Shown here one piece after another: positions 21,868 to 32,000 of a DNA stretch of 64,000 nt (its first letter is position 1; the number at the start of each line of letters is the position of its first letter). The DNA is from a bacterium. Its GTDB lineage: Bacteria; Acidobacteriota; Thermoanaerobaculia; Multivoradales; J023. Where the stretch lies: assembly GCA_024226315.1 (NCBI GenBank), contig JAAELT010000685.1:18618-82617 (forward strand), given 5' to 3'. The notes beneath the pieces were generated by a model. It had not been told where the DNA came from, did no database searches, and worked only from the letters and a program-made list of their open reading frames with translations. Position numbers and translations under genes: made by a program.

Positions 21868-22431
21868 ATGACACGACGGCAACTCCTCCTGGCTCTGCTT
21901 CTGCTGGCGATTCCCACCAAGAGATGGGACGCCCAGCACGAAGCCCCGTGGTTGCGCGGTGTTGCCGCGGTCTACTGCATGTTGAGCGAGACCCAGACGG
22001 TGAGCACCGACAACCGCGAAGACCCGGTCGCCCGCAGCCGGAAGATGCAGTTCGCAGGCGTAGACCTGAGATCGGACGTCCCGGCGCGACGTCTTGCGCG
22101 GGAGTCTTTCGCGACGCTGGCACGCAAGAATCCGATGGCCGGAATGACGCGGGAAGATCGGGACCAACTGGACCGCAACCTGTGGACCTACATTGGCTCC
22201 GTTGCCAATGAAAGGCAACTGAAGCATCTCGACCGGCAGTGGGGCGCAGAAGGCAAGGGTCGCTCACGGCCTGTCGAAAAGGATGTTGCTCACGTTGAAA
22301 GTTGCCGCACGTGTCGCTCGGCTTACAACACCGTAACCCGAGAGCGTACGACCCTGCGCTGCCAGTCGGACAAGATTGGCAAAGTGCCAAAAGACCCAAG
22401 AGACCCCAATTCCATCTCCATACCACCCTGA
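21868..22431 (+). CDS. Exported hypothetical protein with CxxC motif
   Basis: 187 aa. The N-terminus MTRRQLLLALLLLAIPTK is a signal peptide. The mature protein is hydrophilic and mostly helical by composition (ARRLARESFATLARKNP, REDRDQLDRNLWTYIG), with a C-terminal CRTC pair and a further Cys (LRCQSDK). No family recognised. It is the first gene behind promoter element 3, 12 bp before the outer-membrane-like protein gene, suggesting a periplasmic partner of the following products. Confidence 0.72.
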   Translation: MTRRQLLLALLLLAIPTKRWDAQHEAPWLRGVAAVYCMLSETQTVSTDNREDPVARSRKMQFAGVDLRSDVPARRLARESFATLARKNPMAGMTREDRDQLDRNLWTYIGSVANERQLKHLDRQWGAEGKGRSRPVEKDVAHVESCRTCRSAYNTVTRERTTLRCQSDKIGKVPKDPRDPNSISIPP

Positions 22432-22443
22432 AAGGAGTTCGTC

Positions 22444-23133
22444 ATGAAGAACAACCTGCCCATCGCCTTCTTGGTTTTTCTCGTAACCCTGCCCGCCTAT
22501 GCGGATTTTTCCGTCGGCGCGGAATACTCTCAAGTAACGCGTAAGCTCGACATCGGCGCTTTCGATATCGATTCGGAATCGTCTGACGGATTGGGAGCGT
22601 TCCTTGGCTTCAGCTGGAAGACTTCGATCTTCTACTTCAAACACTACAGCGAGGAGACGGCGTTCGAAGGCCTGTCCGTGCCCTACGAAAAGGATCAGAC
22701 ATCCTTCGAGTGGCACTGGAACAAAAAGGGTGCTAAAGAGGGTAATTTCGTAAATACGTCGGCAGGCCTGTTTCATACGAATTACGCTCTGGGCCCTGGC
22801 ATTGATACCGACTTTGTAGGCTACTCCGTAGGTGGCGGTCTGACTCGGTTTCTCAAGGGCCCGGTCTTCGTCAACGGCCGCGCGAAGTTACATCTCCTGG
22901 GCAGCCTGAGTGACGAGGACCTCTTCGAGGTCTCCGGAGACAGCGCGGACGAGACCTCGTTCTGGGGCTACGAAGCCCAGGTGGCACTCGGGTTCCAGTT
23001 TGGGCGCAGAACCGCCTGGTCACTCCAGGTGGGGTACAAGTACCACGACACGGCGTTCAAGGGCCGTTTCGTTGACGACACCAACCAACAGGCGTTCGTG
23101 GTCATGCGTTTCTTCGCCGCTTCAAAGGACTGA
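22444..23133 (+). CDS. Predicted outer-membrane beta-barrel protein
   Basis: 229 aa with a good ribosome site (AAAGGAG) and a signal peptide (MKNNLPIAFLVFLVTLPAYA, cut after AYA). The mature chain has alternating hydrophobic strands with aromatic girdles (GLGAFLGFSWKTSIFYFKHY, VGYSVGGGLTRFL, EAQVALGFQFGRRTAWSLQVGYKYHD) and ends in VVMRFFAASKD, close to the aromatic C-terminal strand of eight-stranded barrels. Role unknown. Its codons are less GC-rich than neighbours, which may reflect recent acquisition or the barrel composition. Second gene of the element-3 unit. Confidence 0.68.
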   Translation: MKNNLPIAFLVFLVTLPAYADFSVGAEYSQVTRKLDIGAFDIDSESSDGLGAFLGFSWKTSIFYFKHYSEETAFEGLSVPYEKDQTSFEWHWNKKGAKEGNFVNTSAGLFHTNYALGPGIDTDFVGYSVGGGLTRFLKGPVFVNGRAKLHLLGSLSDEDLFEVSGDSADETSFWGYEAQVALGFQFGRRTAWSLQVGYKYHDTAFKGRFVDDTNQQAFVVMRFFAASKD

Positions 23134-23151
23134 CCGCGAGGGTAGCGCGCC

Positions 23152-24462
23152 ATGACTCGTGCGATTTCTGCGGCTCTCGCCGTCCTGCTGCTCGTCCTGC
23201 CGGCGGCCGGAGAGGACAACATGGGCGATGGGCACTGGAATCACCCGTACTACTGGGCCGCCTTTTCTTTCACCGGCCGAGACGAAGCCGGCCCGGAGCC
23301 GATCGCCGTTTCGCCTGCCACCGGCACGGAGCCCGCCGCCGTCTCGTCCACGGACGGCGGAGAGCTGGCGGTGCTGACCTCGTGGACCGGAGAGGCGAGG
23401 CTGCGGCGCGGGAACAGCTCCACGATCGTCCCGGTACGGACGCTGCAACTCGTCCACGGCGGAGATTGGCTGGAGCTGGCTCCCGGAGCCCGGGCCGTGT
23501 TGATCTGCCGCGACGACAACTTGCTCGACCTGCGGCGTAGCGTCGTCGTCCACGAGGAGCTGTGCCGATTGGGGACGCGTCTACCGAAAGACAGCTACGC
23601 CAGGGTCCGGCCGCGCGGCGGACGCATCCAGCGCCTCGCCGGTGGCTTCAAGCTCCCGCGACGGGACAAGCGGATGGAGTACGGGGATGTCCCAGTCGTG
23701 CTCAGCCCCCGGCGCACGACGTTGCTCGAAGGCCGTCCGACCCTCTTCTGGACCGAGGTTCCCGGTACCGTGGAATATACGGTTGAATGGAGCGGCTGGA
23801 GCTCGACGATCGTCGTGGAAAAGCGGCGCCAGGATCTCACTTGCCGCCACGATGAGATGCTGGATGTCGAAACAAGAACCTGTTCCCTGCGCTGGCCGGA
23901 AGAGCAACCGGCCCTGGAACCAGGTGCGAAGTATTTTCTGAAGGTCTTCGCAAGGCGAGAAGGCGCGTTGCGGGCGCGAGCCTCCGATGAGGTGAACTCG
24001 ATCGATGTCCTGGAACCGGAAAAGGCTGAGCATCTGCGAATTGTCCGCGACCGCCTGGACGCCTTGAAGCTCGATGACGATCTCACCCGAGAGGAGCTTT
24101 GGGCCGGTTTCCACCTGCAAGATGGCGTCCGTTCCGAAGCCATCGCCGCCTACCGCCGGGCCGTGGCGTTGCACCCGTCCGCCGAGGTGTACAACACCCT
24201 GGGCGACGCGTACCGGGCCGTCCACCTCTATCGTTTCGCTCTCGAGAGCTACCGCAACGCGCTGGGAGTCTCCGGCGGCGAGGAGGGACATGCCGCCGCT
24301 CAGATCGGGCTGGGTCTGGTGGCCTACGCCTGGGGGGAGTACCCCGAGGCCCTGACCCATGCTCAGATCGCCCACGAGACCTACCGCCGCCTCCAGCTCC
24401 CGGAGGAAACCGTGGAGGCGCGTCGCCTAATGGAGGACGCACGGAAAAGGACTCCTCCGTGA
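23152..24462 (+). CDS. Exported FecR-like/TPR protein carrying a CHAT C-terminal signature after its signal peptide
   Basis: 436 aa. Signal peptide MTRAISAALAVLLLVLPAAG. Residues 31-43 read HPYYWAAFSFTGR, which is the hallmark ending of CHAT proteases (compare LPYYWSAFTLTGR, SPYFWAAFTLTS and RPYHWAGFVLQG at the ends of the CHAT proteins in this window), but the rest of the CHAT domain is missing. Residues about 75-130 resemble a FecR-type domain (GEARLRRGNSSTIV...LQLVHGGDWLEL). A possible Ig-like segment (about 180-280) follows, then two to three TPRs (about 330-420). Probably a periplasmic adaptor. GTGA overlap with the next gene implies coupling to the caspase-HEAT protein. Function otherwise unknown. 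Confidence 0.8.
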   Translation: MTRAISAALAVLLLVLPAAGEDNMGDGHWNHPYYWAAFSFTGRDEAGPEPIAVSPATGTEPAAVSSTDGGELAVLTSWTGEARLRRGNSSTIVPVRTLQLVHGGDWLELAPGARAVLICRDDNLLDLRRSVVVHEELCRLGTRLPKDSYARVRPRGGRIQRLAGGFKLPRRDKRMEYGDVPVVLSPRRTTLLEGRPTLFWTEVPGTVEYTVEWSGWSSTIVVEKRRQDLTCRHDEMLDVETRTCSLRWPEEQPALEPGAKYFLKVFARREGALRARASDEVNSIDVLEPEKAEHLRIVRDRLDALKLDDDLTREELWAGFHLQDGVRSEAIAAYRRAVALHPSAEVYNTLGDAYRAVHLYRFALESYRNALGVSGGEEGHAAAQIGLGLVAYAWGEYPEALTHAQIAHETYRRLQLPEETVEARRLMEDARKRTPP

Positions 24463-27400
24463 GCCCGGATCCGGAGTGTCCGAAAGACCGTGACGCGCGC
24501 TGGCGCCGGCCGCCGGCCTCGGAGGTGCCGGAAGTGTCCGAACAGCTGGCGTTGATCGTCGGCCTTGCCGCCTCCGCGGTCCCGAAGCTCGATAACGCCG
24601 CCCACGACGCCGAAAGCCTCGGCCGGCTCTTGCGCGAAGACTTCGGCTTCGAGCTCCTGCCGGCGGGGAAGCCCCTTCTCGAAGAGAACGCCGTGATCGA
24701 CACGATCCGGCGGTGCGTCGAGGAAAGCCTCGGCGACGGCACGTCCGCGACCCGCTGGCTGTTCTACTTCGCCGGCCACGGCACGGTCGTGGGCGATCAG
24801 GGCTTCCTGGTGCCCGCCGGTGCCGATGTTAAGGATCCGGAGCAGCTCCTGTCCCTGCGTTGGCTGGTCGAGCGGGCTCTGAAGAGCCGTTGCGGCCAGG
24901 TCCTGATCGTCCTCGACGCGTGCCATGCTGGACGTGCTCTCTTACGTCCCAAGGTCGACCCCTGGCTCAATCCCGACGCACCCGAGGACTTCGGCACCGT
25001 CCAGGTTCTCGCCGCTAGCGGGCCCTATCAGAAAGTCGTCGACGGCTACGGCGAGGGCCATTCGGTCTTTACCCAGTGCCTGCTGGAGGCCCTCGACGGA
25101 CGGGCCGGCGTCCACGACGACGACGGGGCCATTCGCTTCACGCCCCTCAGCGAGCATCTCGCCGGCGAGGTGGAACGCCGCCTGAAGGAGGCTCGGGTCC
25201 CGGACCGGCAACAGCTCTTCGGCGTCACCGTTCGATTCGGCTCCGCAGGCCATCTCCACGGGGAATTTCGTTTCCAGCCGCGTTGGCCCCGCCTGCCGCC
25301 GGATCTCGTGCAGGGTCTGCAACCGGGCGATCCGCGTCGTCTCGCCAGTCTGAAAAAGCTAGCGGAAAACTTCCTTGCAAACCCCCGGGAGCTCCTCGAG
25401 GCCGAACGGCTGCGCTGGAACCTGCCCCTCGCCCTCCACCTGGCGCTCCGAGGACTGCCGCGAACGCCGCTCGAGGACGGGTGGAGAACAGAGACGCCGT
25501 CCGCCGAGCCTGACTGGGAGGTTCGCCAGCAGCAGTCGCGAGCCCTGGGTGTCCTCGGCCGACTGGACCGCGCCGGGAATAGTGACTACGGGATCGCCGA
25601 CGCGCTCCTCCACCTGGCCGTCCGCGACCGCGATGCCGCGGTCCGGCAAGCGGCCCGCAAAAGCCTCGGCCGCCTCCTCAAACGGGCCGAGCAGACCAGG
25701 CTCGGACGCTGCCTGGAGGCGCTTCGGGGCGAGTCGGCGCGCGTTCTGCGCCGCCGCCTGCGTCACGCCCAGGCCCAGTTGCCCGAATACCGCCGCGAGC
25801 TGAGGCCGTTGCGCCGCGCCGGGGCGCTTTTTACGCGTGTAGCGCTCGTCGCGGGCGTAGGCTGGCGGGGGATCGCGCGTGTACGTTGGCGGCGGCGCCT
25901 GGCGCTCGGCTTCGCGGTTGTCGCGCTCGCCGTCTACGTAGTGACCGCGACAGGCTACTACCTCGGCGCGGGGCCACGGTCCGAAGTGATGGTGTATTGG
26001 GGGCTGCCGGGGCTCGAAGGTCTGCCCGGTCTCGGCAAGAGCGTCGTCGTCACGGATTACTCTCTCCGGGATTTGAGCAACTCCGCGGTCGTGACCCAGA
26101 AGCGCGTGGTCGGCACCTGGCTCCTACCCCGCGACGGTGCCTTCGGCTGGGGACGCCAGCTGGCGGCGGAGCTCCAGCCTGCCGAGGCTGCGTTGGCCTG
26201 GTGGCGCCTCGGGGATCTTGACCGCGCCCTGAACGCCACCCGCGCCGCCATCACCGCCACCGACCGCGACGGGGTCCGCGCGGCCGCCTACCTGGCCTTT
26301 CAAAGCGGCGATGCCTTCGAGTCGGTTCTCGAGCAGCTCCTCGCGGCCCTCGACGTCGAGACCAACAGCGTCCGCGACGAGGCTCTCCGGGCCCTGGAAA
26401 TCCTGCGCCAGGCCCGGCCGGAGGAAACCACGACGGCTTTACAGCGTCTGGCCTCCCGCTTGGAATCGTCGCCCGAGCCCGCTCTGATCGAGGCTGTCTC
26501 GGCGCTCGGCGGCGAGACAGCCGGAGTGGTGACTGCCCTTCGGTCGGCTCTCGCGCTGCTCGAAAAGGACCCGGACGCGCGGACCGGAAGGCGGCTGGAA
26601 GCGGCGGCCCAGCGCCTTCTCGAGGCTCATCCGGAACTGACCGCGGAGCACCTCGACGACATCCTGCGCTTGAGCCTGCAAGGGGCCGAAGGCCGCCGAA
26701 CTTTGCTGGATGCGGCTGCCAGTTCGGCCACCAGCCCCGGTGAGAGGCGGCGGACGGCGGCGGTGCTCCTCCATCTCCTGGAAGAACCCGGCGAGCCCGG
26801 ACGGCTCAGCGCTCTGGGCCTCCTGTCGCCCCTGCTCGACGGCGACTCGGAGCTGATAGCGCAGAGCGCGCCGGTCCTCGTCTCGTTGAGCGGAGACAGC
26901 GATCCCGAGATCGTCCTGGCCGCCGCCGGTGTGGTCGCCACCCTGCCCGCCGAGCTTCTCCCAGGGCGAAACGCTTTCCTCGACCGACTGCAGGAAATCC
27001 TGCGCCGGGAGGCGCGCTCCAAGCTCCGTACTCGAGCCATCGAACGCCTGGCGGCTCTGAGCGGCGAGCGCACCGACCAGGACGTCGGCCGAGCGCTTCT
27101 CGAGGCCGTGGAAGACGACGACACCGACGTCCGGGGCCAGGCGCTTCAGTCGCTGGTCGAGCTCGCTCTCGCGCGGCGGGTGGACGTCACGCTCCTCGAG
27201 CCCGTTCTGGGGACGGCGCTCCGCGACCGCAGTCCTTGGGTACGCCAGGAAGCCGTCGTGGGCGCCTTGTTGCTCACCGACCACCTCGATGCACTCTTCG
27301 AGGAGGCATTCGCCCTGGCCCTGGCCGAGATCGTCTCGTCCCAGAACGCCTGGCAGGCCGCCGAGGGCTGGGGACGCACCTTCGCCCGCGCGACCCCGCA

Positions 27401-28991
27401 GGCGGCAGAACGATTCGGCCTGCGCCTACTGCGGGAGCTGGCGGCCGGCAACGGCGATCGGCAAGTCCTTTTGAGGTGCTTCGAGCAGCTGGTTCAGAGT
27501 CAGCCCGTGGTCTTGTCCGACTTGGCTCCGGGCCTCACCTTTCTCTTCGCCGCCGAGGAGGGACTGGCGGCGGACGTTCGATGGCGGCTCAACGCCCTCC
27601 GGGACGCAGGCATAGATCTGAAACCATTGGGCGAGCTCTTTCTCGTCCAACTCGGGAGCTCGTCACCGCTGGATCGGCAGGCGGCCGCCTTCGCCCTCGG
27701 AGTGCTGGCGGCCGGAGACAGTGATTTGGAACGGCGTGCCCTGTCGGCGTTGAGGCGAGCCCAGGCCGACCCGGACCCTGTCATGAGGGCCCGCATCGCG
27801 GGCTCCCTCGAGGCCCTGGGCAGACGGGAGCAGATCTCCGGAAGAGTGGCCGAGCTGATCCTGAGCGGGCTCGGGGATTCGCATCCGGAGGTGCGGCGGT
27901 CCTTCGCTCGGGTCCTGGCGGAGGCCGCGGAGCGCGTTTCTCTTCCGATGCCACTGCCTCCTGTATTGCGCGCGGCTCTCGCCGACCCGTCTCCCGCGAT
28001 CCGTCGATATGCCGCCCGTGCCCTGGCCCTCGAGGCGCGCCGCGGCACAAGTGCTCTCGCCGCGGAGGAAGACTGGTTGAGGGAACGGCTCATTGGCGAG
28101 AAGGACATCCCCGTGCGTTTGCGGCTCGGAGCGGCGCTGGGAGCGATCGCCGGGGAAGATCCGGCGCCCGTCGAAGAGCTGACGGTCCTGGCCGGCATGG
28201 CCCTGGCGAGCGGCGAGGAGGAGCAGCAGCTGGCCGCGTTTTCTGCCCTCCGTATACTGGCGCAGGCGCGGCCCAACGCCGCCCGCAGCGTCGCATGGAC
28301 TCTGCGCGGCGCCCTCCCGCTATCCACTCCTTCCCTCGACCGACTGGTCGTTCTGACGCTCCGGGACCTCGGTATGGCCCATCCCGAGAACGGTAGGGTG
28401 GCGGTCGAGGCACTCACCTCCATCCTTCTCGAAGTGGACGACGACAGGCTCCACTGGCACGTGATCGCCAACGGTCTCCGACCGCTGGCGCGCCTCGAGC
28501 CGGTGCTGGCGCCGCACGTCTTGCAGGAATTGGAGAGATTCCTCCGCCGCGATACCCGGCGAGGCGACGAGCAGGCCAATCCGCTCCATCCGAGGAATCG
28601 CCTGCTGAGCGAAGCCTCGAGCACGTGGGTGGAGATGATGGTGGCGCCGGCAGTCGAGGATCCCGGGATCCTCTGGCAACGGATGGGCTCGCCCGAACGC
28701 GGCGACCGGCATGCCGCACTTCAGGTGCTTGAGCTTCTCGTCGTTGACCACCCCGCGCTGGTGCCCGAGCTGCAAGCGGATCTGGAGCAGAGACGCCGAA
28801 GCTGGCAGCCCCACGTCCGCATGGCGGCTACTCGGGCCCTGGAGTCGATCGCGATTCTCGACAAGACCTGCAGCCGTCTCGACGACCCCGAAGCCTTCGA
28901 ACGCTGGCAGGACGTCCTGAGGTGGCTCTCCGATGCGCCTTTGCGGATCAACGTCCACGAGGCCGTGAGCCGGGCCCAAGAACGCCGCTGA
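24459..28991 (+). CDS. Membrane caspase with long HEAT-repeat tail
   Basis: 1510 aa from GTG 24459, which overlaps the previous stop (GTGA); the longer open frame before it is antisense-like noise. Residues 30-260 form a peptidase C14 caspase: LALIVGLAASA, catalytic His107 in FYFAGHGTV, Cys155 in VLDACHAGR. After a basic helical linker one membrane helix lies near residue 485 (LALGFAVVALAVYVVTATGYYL). The remaining about 950 residues are HEAT/armadillo-like repeats with regular D-x-D-x-x-VR-x-x-A units (DDTDVRGQALQSL, SHPEVRRSFARVL). The HEAT half would lie on the other side of the membrane from the caspase, suggesting a transmembrane sensor-protease. Last gene of the element-3 unit. Confidence 0.9.
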   Translation: MSPDPECPKDRDARWRRPPASEVPEVSEQLALIVGLAASAVPKLDNAAHDAESLGRLLREDFGFELLPAGKPLLEENAVIDTIRRCVEESLGDGTSATRWLFYFAGHGTVVGDQGFLVPAGADVKDPEQLLSLRWLVERALKSRCGQVLIVLDACHAGRALLRPKVDPWLNPDAPEDFGTVQVLAASGPYQKVVDGYGEGHSVFTQCLLEALDGRAGVHDDDGAIRFTPLSEHLAGEVERRLKEARVPDRQQLFGVTVRFGSAGHLHGEFRFQPRWPRLPPDLVQGLQPGDPRRLASLKKLAENFLANPRELLEAERLRWNLPLALHLALRGLPRTPLEDGWRTETPSAEPDWEVRQQQSRALGVLGRLDRAGNSDYGIADALLHLAVRDRDAAVRQAARKSLGRLLKRAEQTRLGRCLEALRGESARVLRRRLRHAQAQLPEYRRELRPLRRAGALFTRVALVAGVGWRGIARVRWRRRLALGFAVVALAVYVVTATGYYLGAGPRSEVMVYWGLPGLEGLPGLGKSVVVTDYSLRDLSNSAVVTQKRVVGTWLLPRDGAFGWGRQLAAELQPAEAALAWWRLGDLDRALNATRAAITATDRDGVRAAAYLAFQSGDAFESVLEQLLAALDVETNSVRDEALRALEILRQARPEETTTALQRLASRLESSPEPALIEAVSALGGETAGVVTALRSALALLEKDPDARTGRRLEAAAQRLLEAHPELTAEHLDDILRLSLQGAEGRRTLLDAAASSATSPGERRRTAAVLLHLLEEPGEPGRLSALGLLSPLLDGDSELIAQSAPVLVSLSGDSDPEIVLAAAGVVATLPAELLPGRNAFLDRLQEILRREARSKLRTRAIERLAALSGERTDQDVGRALLEAVEDDDTDVRGQALQSLVELALARRVDVTLLEPVLGTALRDRSPWVRQEAVVGALLLTDHLDALFEEAFALALAEIVSSQNAWQAAEGWGRTFARATPQAAERFGLRLLRELAAGNGDRQVLLRCFEQLVQSQPVVLSDLAPGLTFLFAAEEGLAADVRWRLNALRDAGIDLKPLGELFLVQLGSSSPLDRQAAAFALGVLAAGDSDLERRALSALRRAQADPDPVMRARIAGSLEALGRREQISGRVAELILSGLGDSHPEVRRSFARVLAEAAERVSLPMPLPPVLRAALADPSPAIRRYAARALALEARRGTSALAAEEDWLRERLIGEKDIPVRLRLGAALGAIAGEDPAPVEELTVLAGMALASGEEEQQLAAFSALRILAQARPNAARSVAWTLRGALPLSTPSLDRLVVLTLRDLGMAHPENGRVAVEALTSILLEVDDDRLHWHVIANGLRPLARLEPVLAPHVLQELERFLRRDTRRGDEQANPLHPRNRLLSEASSTWVEMMVAPAVEDPGILWQRMGSPERGDRHAALQVLELLVVDHPALVPELQADLEQRRRSWQPHVRMAATRALESIAILDKTCSRLDDPEAFERWQDVLRWLSDAPLRINVHEAVSRAQERR

Positions 28992-29014
28992 ACAGAACAC
29001 GATCCGCGGGTGTC
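28989..29014 (+). promoter_or_regulatory. ECF-type promoter element 4 (for CHAT gene at 29076)
   Basis: TGAACAG and GGTGTC, GAAC-18-GTC. The TGA is the stop of the caspase-HEAT gene. It ends 61 bases before the start codon. Confidence 0.68.
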
Positions 29015-29075
29015 TGAGCGCCTGACACGAGCCAGTCCCCTTGACAAGTTACAGGTCTTTCATCGAGGAGGTTCC

Positions 29076-32000
29076 ATGAACAGAATCAGAATCATCTGGC
29101 TGCGAGTCGCCTTCACCATCCTGTTCTTCTCGTTGTTGACCCCACCCGCTCCGGGTCAACCGACGATGTCCCCCGGGGCGGACGATCTCTTGAGCGACGC
29201 CTTCACTCTCCTCGATGCTGGTGGGTTGCAGTCCGCAGTCGACAAGTTGGAAGCAGCCCTGAATCTCTATCGTCAGGAAGACCGGCGTCATGACGTCGCG
29301 GGATGCTTGATCGTCCTCGGCATGACGCGGGGGATGCTTCATGGGTCAGAGATGTCCTATGAAGAGACTCTCGGACCGTTCGAGGAAAGCCGAACGATTT
29401 TCACCGAGCTGATGGATCCCGTCGGGCTCTGGATGGCTCTCTTTGCCGGATCCGCGGCAAGTGACGCCTACGGCCGATATGACGAGGCATTGGAAAAGCT
29501 CGACCTGGCGCTCGAGGAGCTCGATCGCTTGGAAAGCTCAGGAAAAGGTCTGAGCATACGGCAGGCCCGACTGTTGGGCGCCGTGATGAGAGTTCCCACG
29601 AATCTCGCACAGGCCCTACAGATGATGCAGCCTCTGATCCTGAAGTTCGCCCGCTTCATGACCTGGCACCTTTCCGGGCTGGTCCATCACCATCTCGGCG
29701 ATAACCCATTAGCTTTGAAGGCCGTCGAAACGGCATGGAAGCTCTCCGGTGAGATGGGGCCTCTTTCCCCCGTCGTCAAGGCAGAGCTGAAGCCGACCGT
29801 TGCGGCGGTCTGTTCCGATCTCGAAGAGATTGAGAGGTCGAAATTCTGTACTGAGGTGAATTCCGTCCTCCGGGACAAGTCTGTCGTCGTAAAGAAAGAA
29901 GACGAAGGAAAAGAAGAAGATTTGAAGGACTTCAACTCGCTGAACCGAGCTCACCAGCTCCTGGATGAAGCCTTCAAGCTCCAGAAGAGCGGCGACCTGA
30001 AGGCTGCGGTTGAACGCCTCGAAGAGGCTCTCAAGATCTATCGACAGGCGGACGATCGCGCGAGCCTCGCCGGCGGTCTGGTTTTGCTCGGTTCTTTCCT
30101 GAAAGACAGCCCTGATCTCCATGCAGTGCTTGCCCACTTTGAGGAAAGCATAGGTCTGCTGGAAGAGCTCGGAGATCACCTGGGGCTCTGGACCGCCTGG
30201 ATAGGGAGCGCCGAGTTGTGCCGCCTTCATGGTTACTACCACGAGGCTCTGATCCGCCAGGAGCAAGCCTTCCGAGAGATCGGGAAGTTCGAGGAAGATG
30301 GAGACCTGACGTTCGAAAAACTGAGGATTTTTTATCTCATCCAGGGGATACCTCCGAGCTCCGTAAACGGCATGGAAGGAACAATAGAGTTCTTGGGACC
30401 TCTCCTCAAGCCCCTCATCACCGATCTCGCCCGTTGGCGGACACATCGCGATCGAGGGCTCGTCCTCTTCGATCGCGCCGAGTACCGCTGCGCTCAAGAA
30501 GAGCTTGACGAGGCTCTCAGGCTCAATGCCAGAGCGGGAGAGGTCGGAGAGTTCTTCGCGACCGACACACTCACCATTCAAGGTGCGGTCTACCTCGCTC
30601 AGGGAGACTACGAGGCCGCCGAGGCGTGCTTCGAAAAGGTACGGGAGGCATCCCGGAAGCTCTCCAACACGGACCTCGAAGCGCAGGCCCTCATCGGGCT
30701 CGGCGAGGTCGACCTGGGACGAGGACGTTATCCCGAAGCACTCTCCTTCTCCGAGCGGGCGCTGGAGTTGACGAGGCTGGGGCAAGATCACATCCAGGTG
30801 GCCCGAGCGCTAATCCTTCGTGGCGGGATCTATCTCATGCAAGGTCAGCGCGACCAGGCCATGGCGCATTTCGAAGATGCCTTGCAAGCCACCGAAGCCC
30901 TCTACCTCAGCCCGGTAAGAATAGCAGCCCTCGCCAATATCAGCACGATTCTGACGCAAGAGAGTCGCTACGAGGACGCCCTGGAGAATCAGAACGAAGC
31001 GCTTTCAATCCTTCGTCAGTTCGGCAATCCGAGGGAGGAGGGAAAGCTCCTGCTCAATCTGGCTGAGACCAGCTACAGCCTCGGCCGCATCGACGAAGCC
31101 GCTTCGTACTTCGACCAATCGTTTACCCTTGCGCGCAAGGCCGGTGACCGGGTACAAGCAGCGTTCGCCCTCTCCCAGTACGGAATGGCATTGTCCAGTC
31201 TCAACCATCATGAGGAGGCTCGGGTGCGCTATGAAGCGTCGCTTGCGATCGTCCGCGACGTCGGGGATCGGCGGAAGCAGTTCGAGGTCCTCCTGGCTCT
31301 GGGCTGGATCGCTGGCGAGGAGAAACGTCATTCCGAGGCGATCACACGGACACGGGAAGCCCTCGACCTGGCTCGACAGATCGGGTATCGCTTCGGCGAG
31401 GGCGCGGCGCATCTCTATCTCGGGATCTACGACGTGGCTTGTGGACGTGAGAGGGAAGCTCTCGCGGAGCTCCAAGAAGCGCAGTCGATCTTTCAGGATC
31501 TCGACCTGGCGTATCCTCAAGCGTTGACGCTCGCAAGTCTCGCCGCCGTAGAGCATCGCCAAGGCCATCATCAAGAAGCCGCGATGCTCTTGCAGGGAGC
31601 TTCTGATAAATTCGGATCGATCGCAGGAGAGATTCATGATCCCGAGCTCGTGCGGACGTTCAGCGCCTCCCTGCCGCAGCAGATCGATCGCCTGACGGTC
31701 GCGTATGCGGTACAGCGGGGCGAGGTGAACACCGCTTTCGGGTATGCCGAACGTTCGCGCGCCCAGTCGTTTCTCCGTCAAGTGGCGAGCCGGGCCGCTC
31801 CCGGCCGCGACGACGACCCTCTGCTCACCCAGGAAAGACGCCTCCACCGCCGATTGCTCAGTCTGGGAAGAGAGCTCAGTCAGCAATTCTTCAGAGAATC
31901 GAAAAACCCGACGAGGATCCAACTTCTCAGGACGGAGCTCGGAGAGGTGCGGAGCCAATATAAAAAACTGATGGCCGAGATCAAGAAGAGTCATCCGGAA

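Noticed and set aside
24099..24458. Longer N-terminus for the caspase-HEAT protein
   Set aside because: This stretch is out of frame over the well-supported 23152 gene and is Arg/Pro/Gly-rich; the GTG at 24459 overlapping the stop is the natural start.
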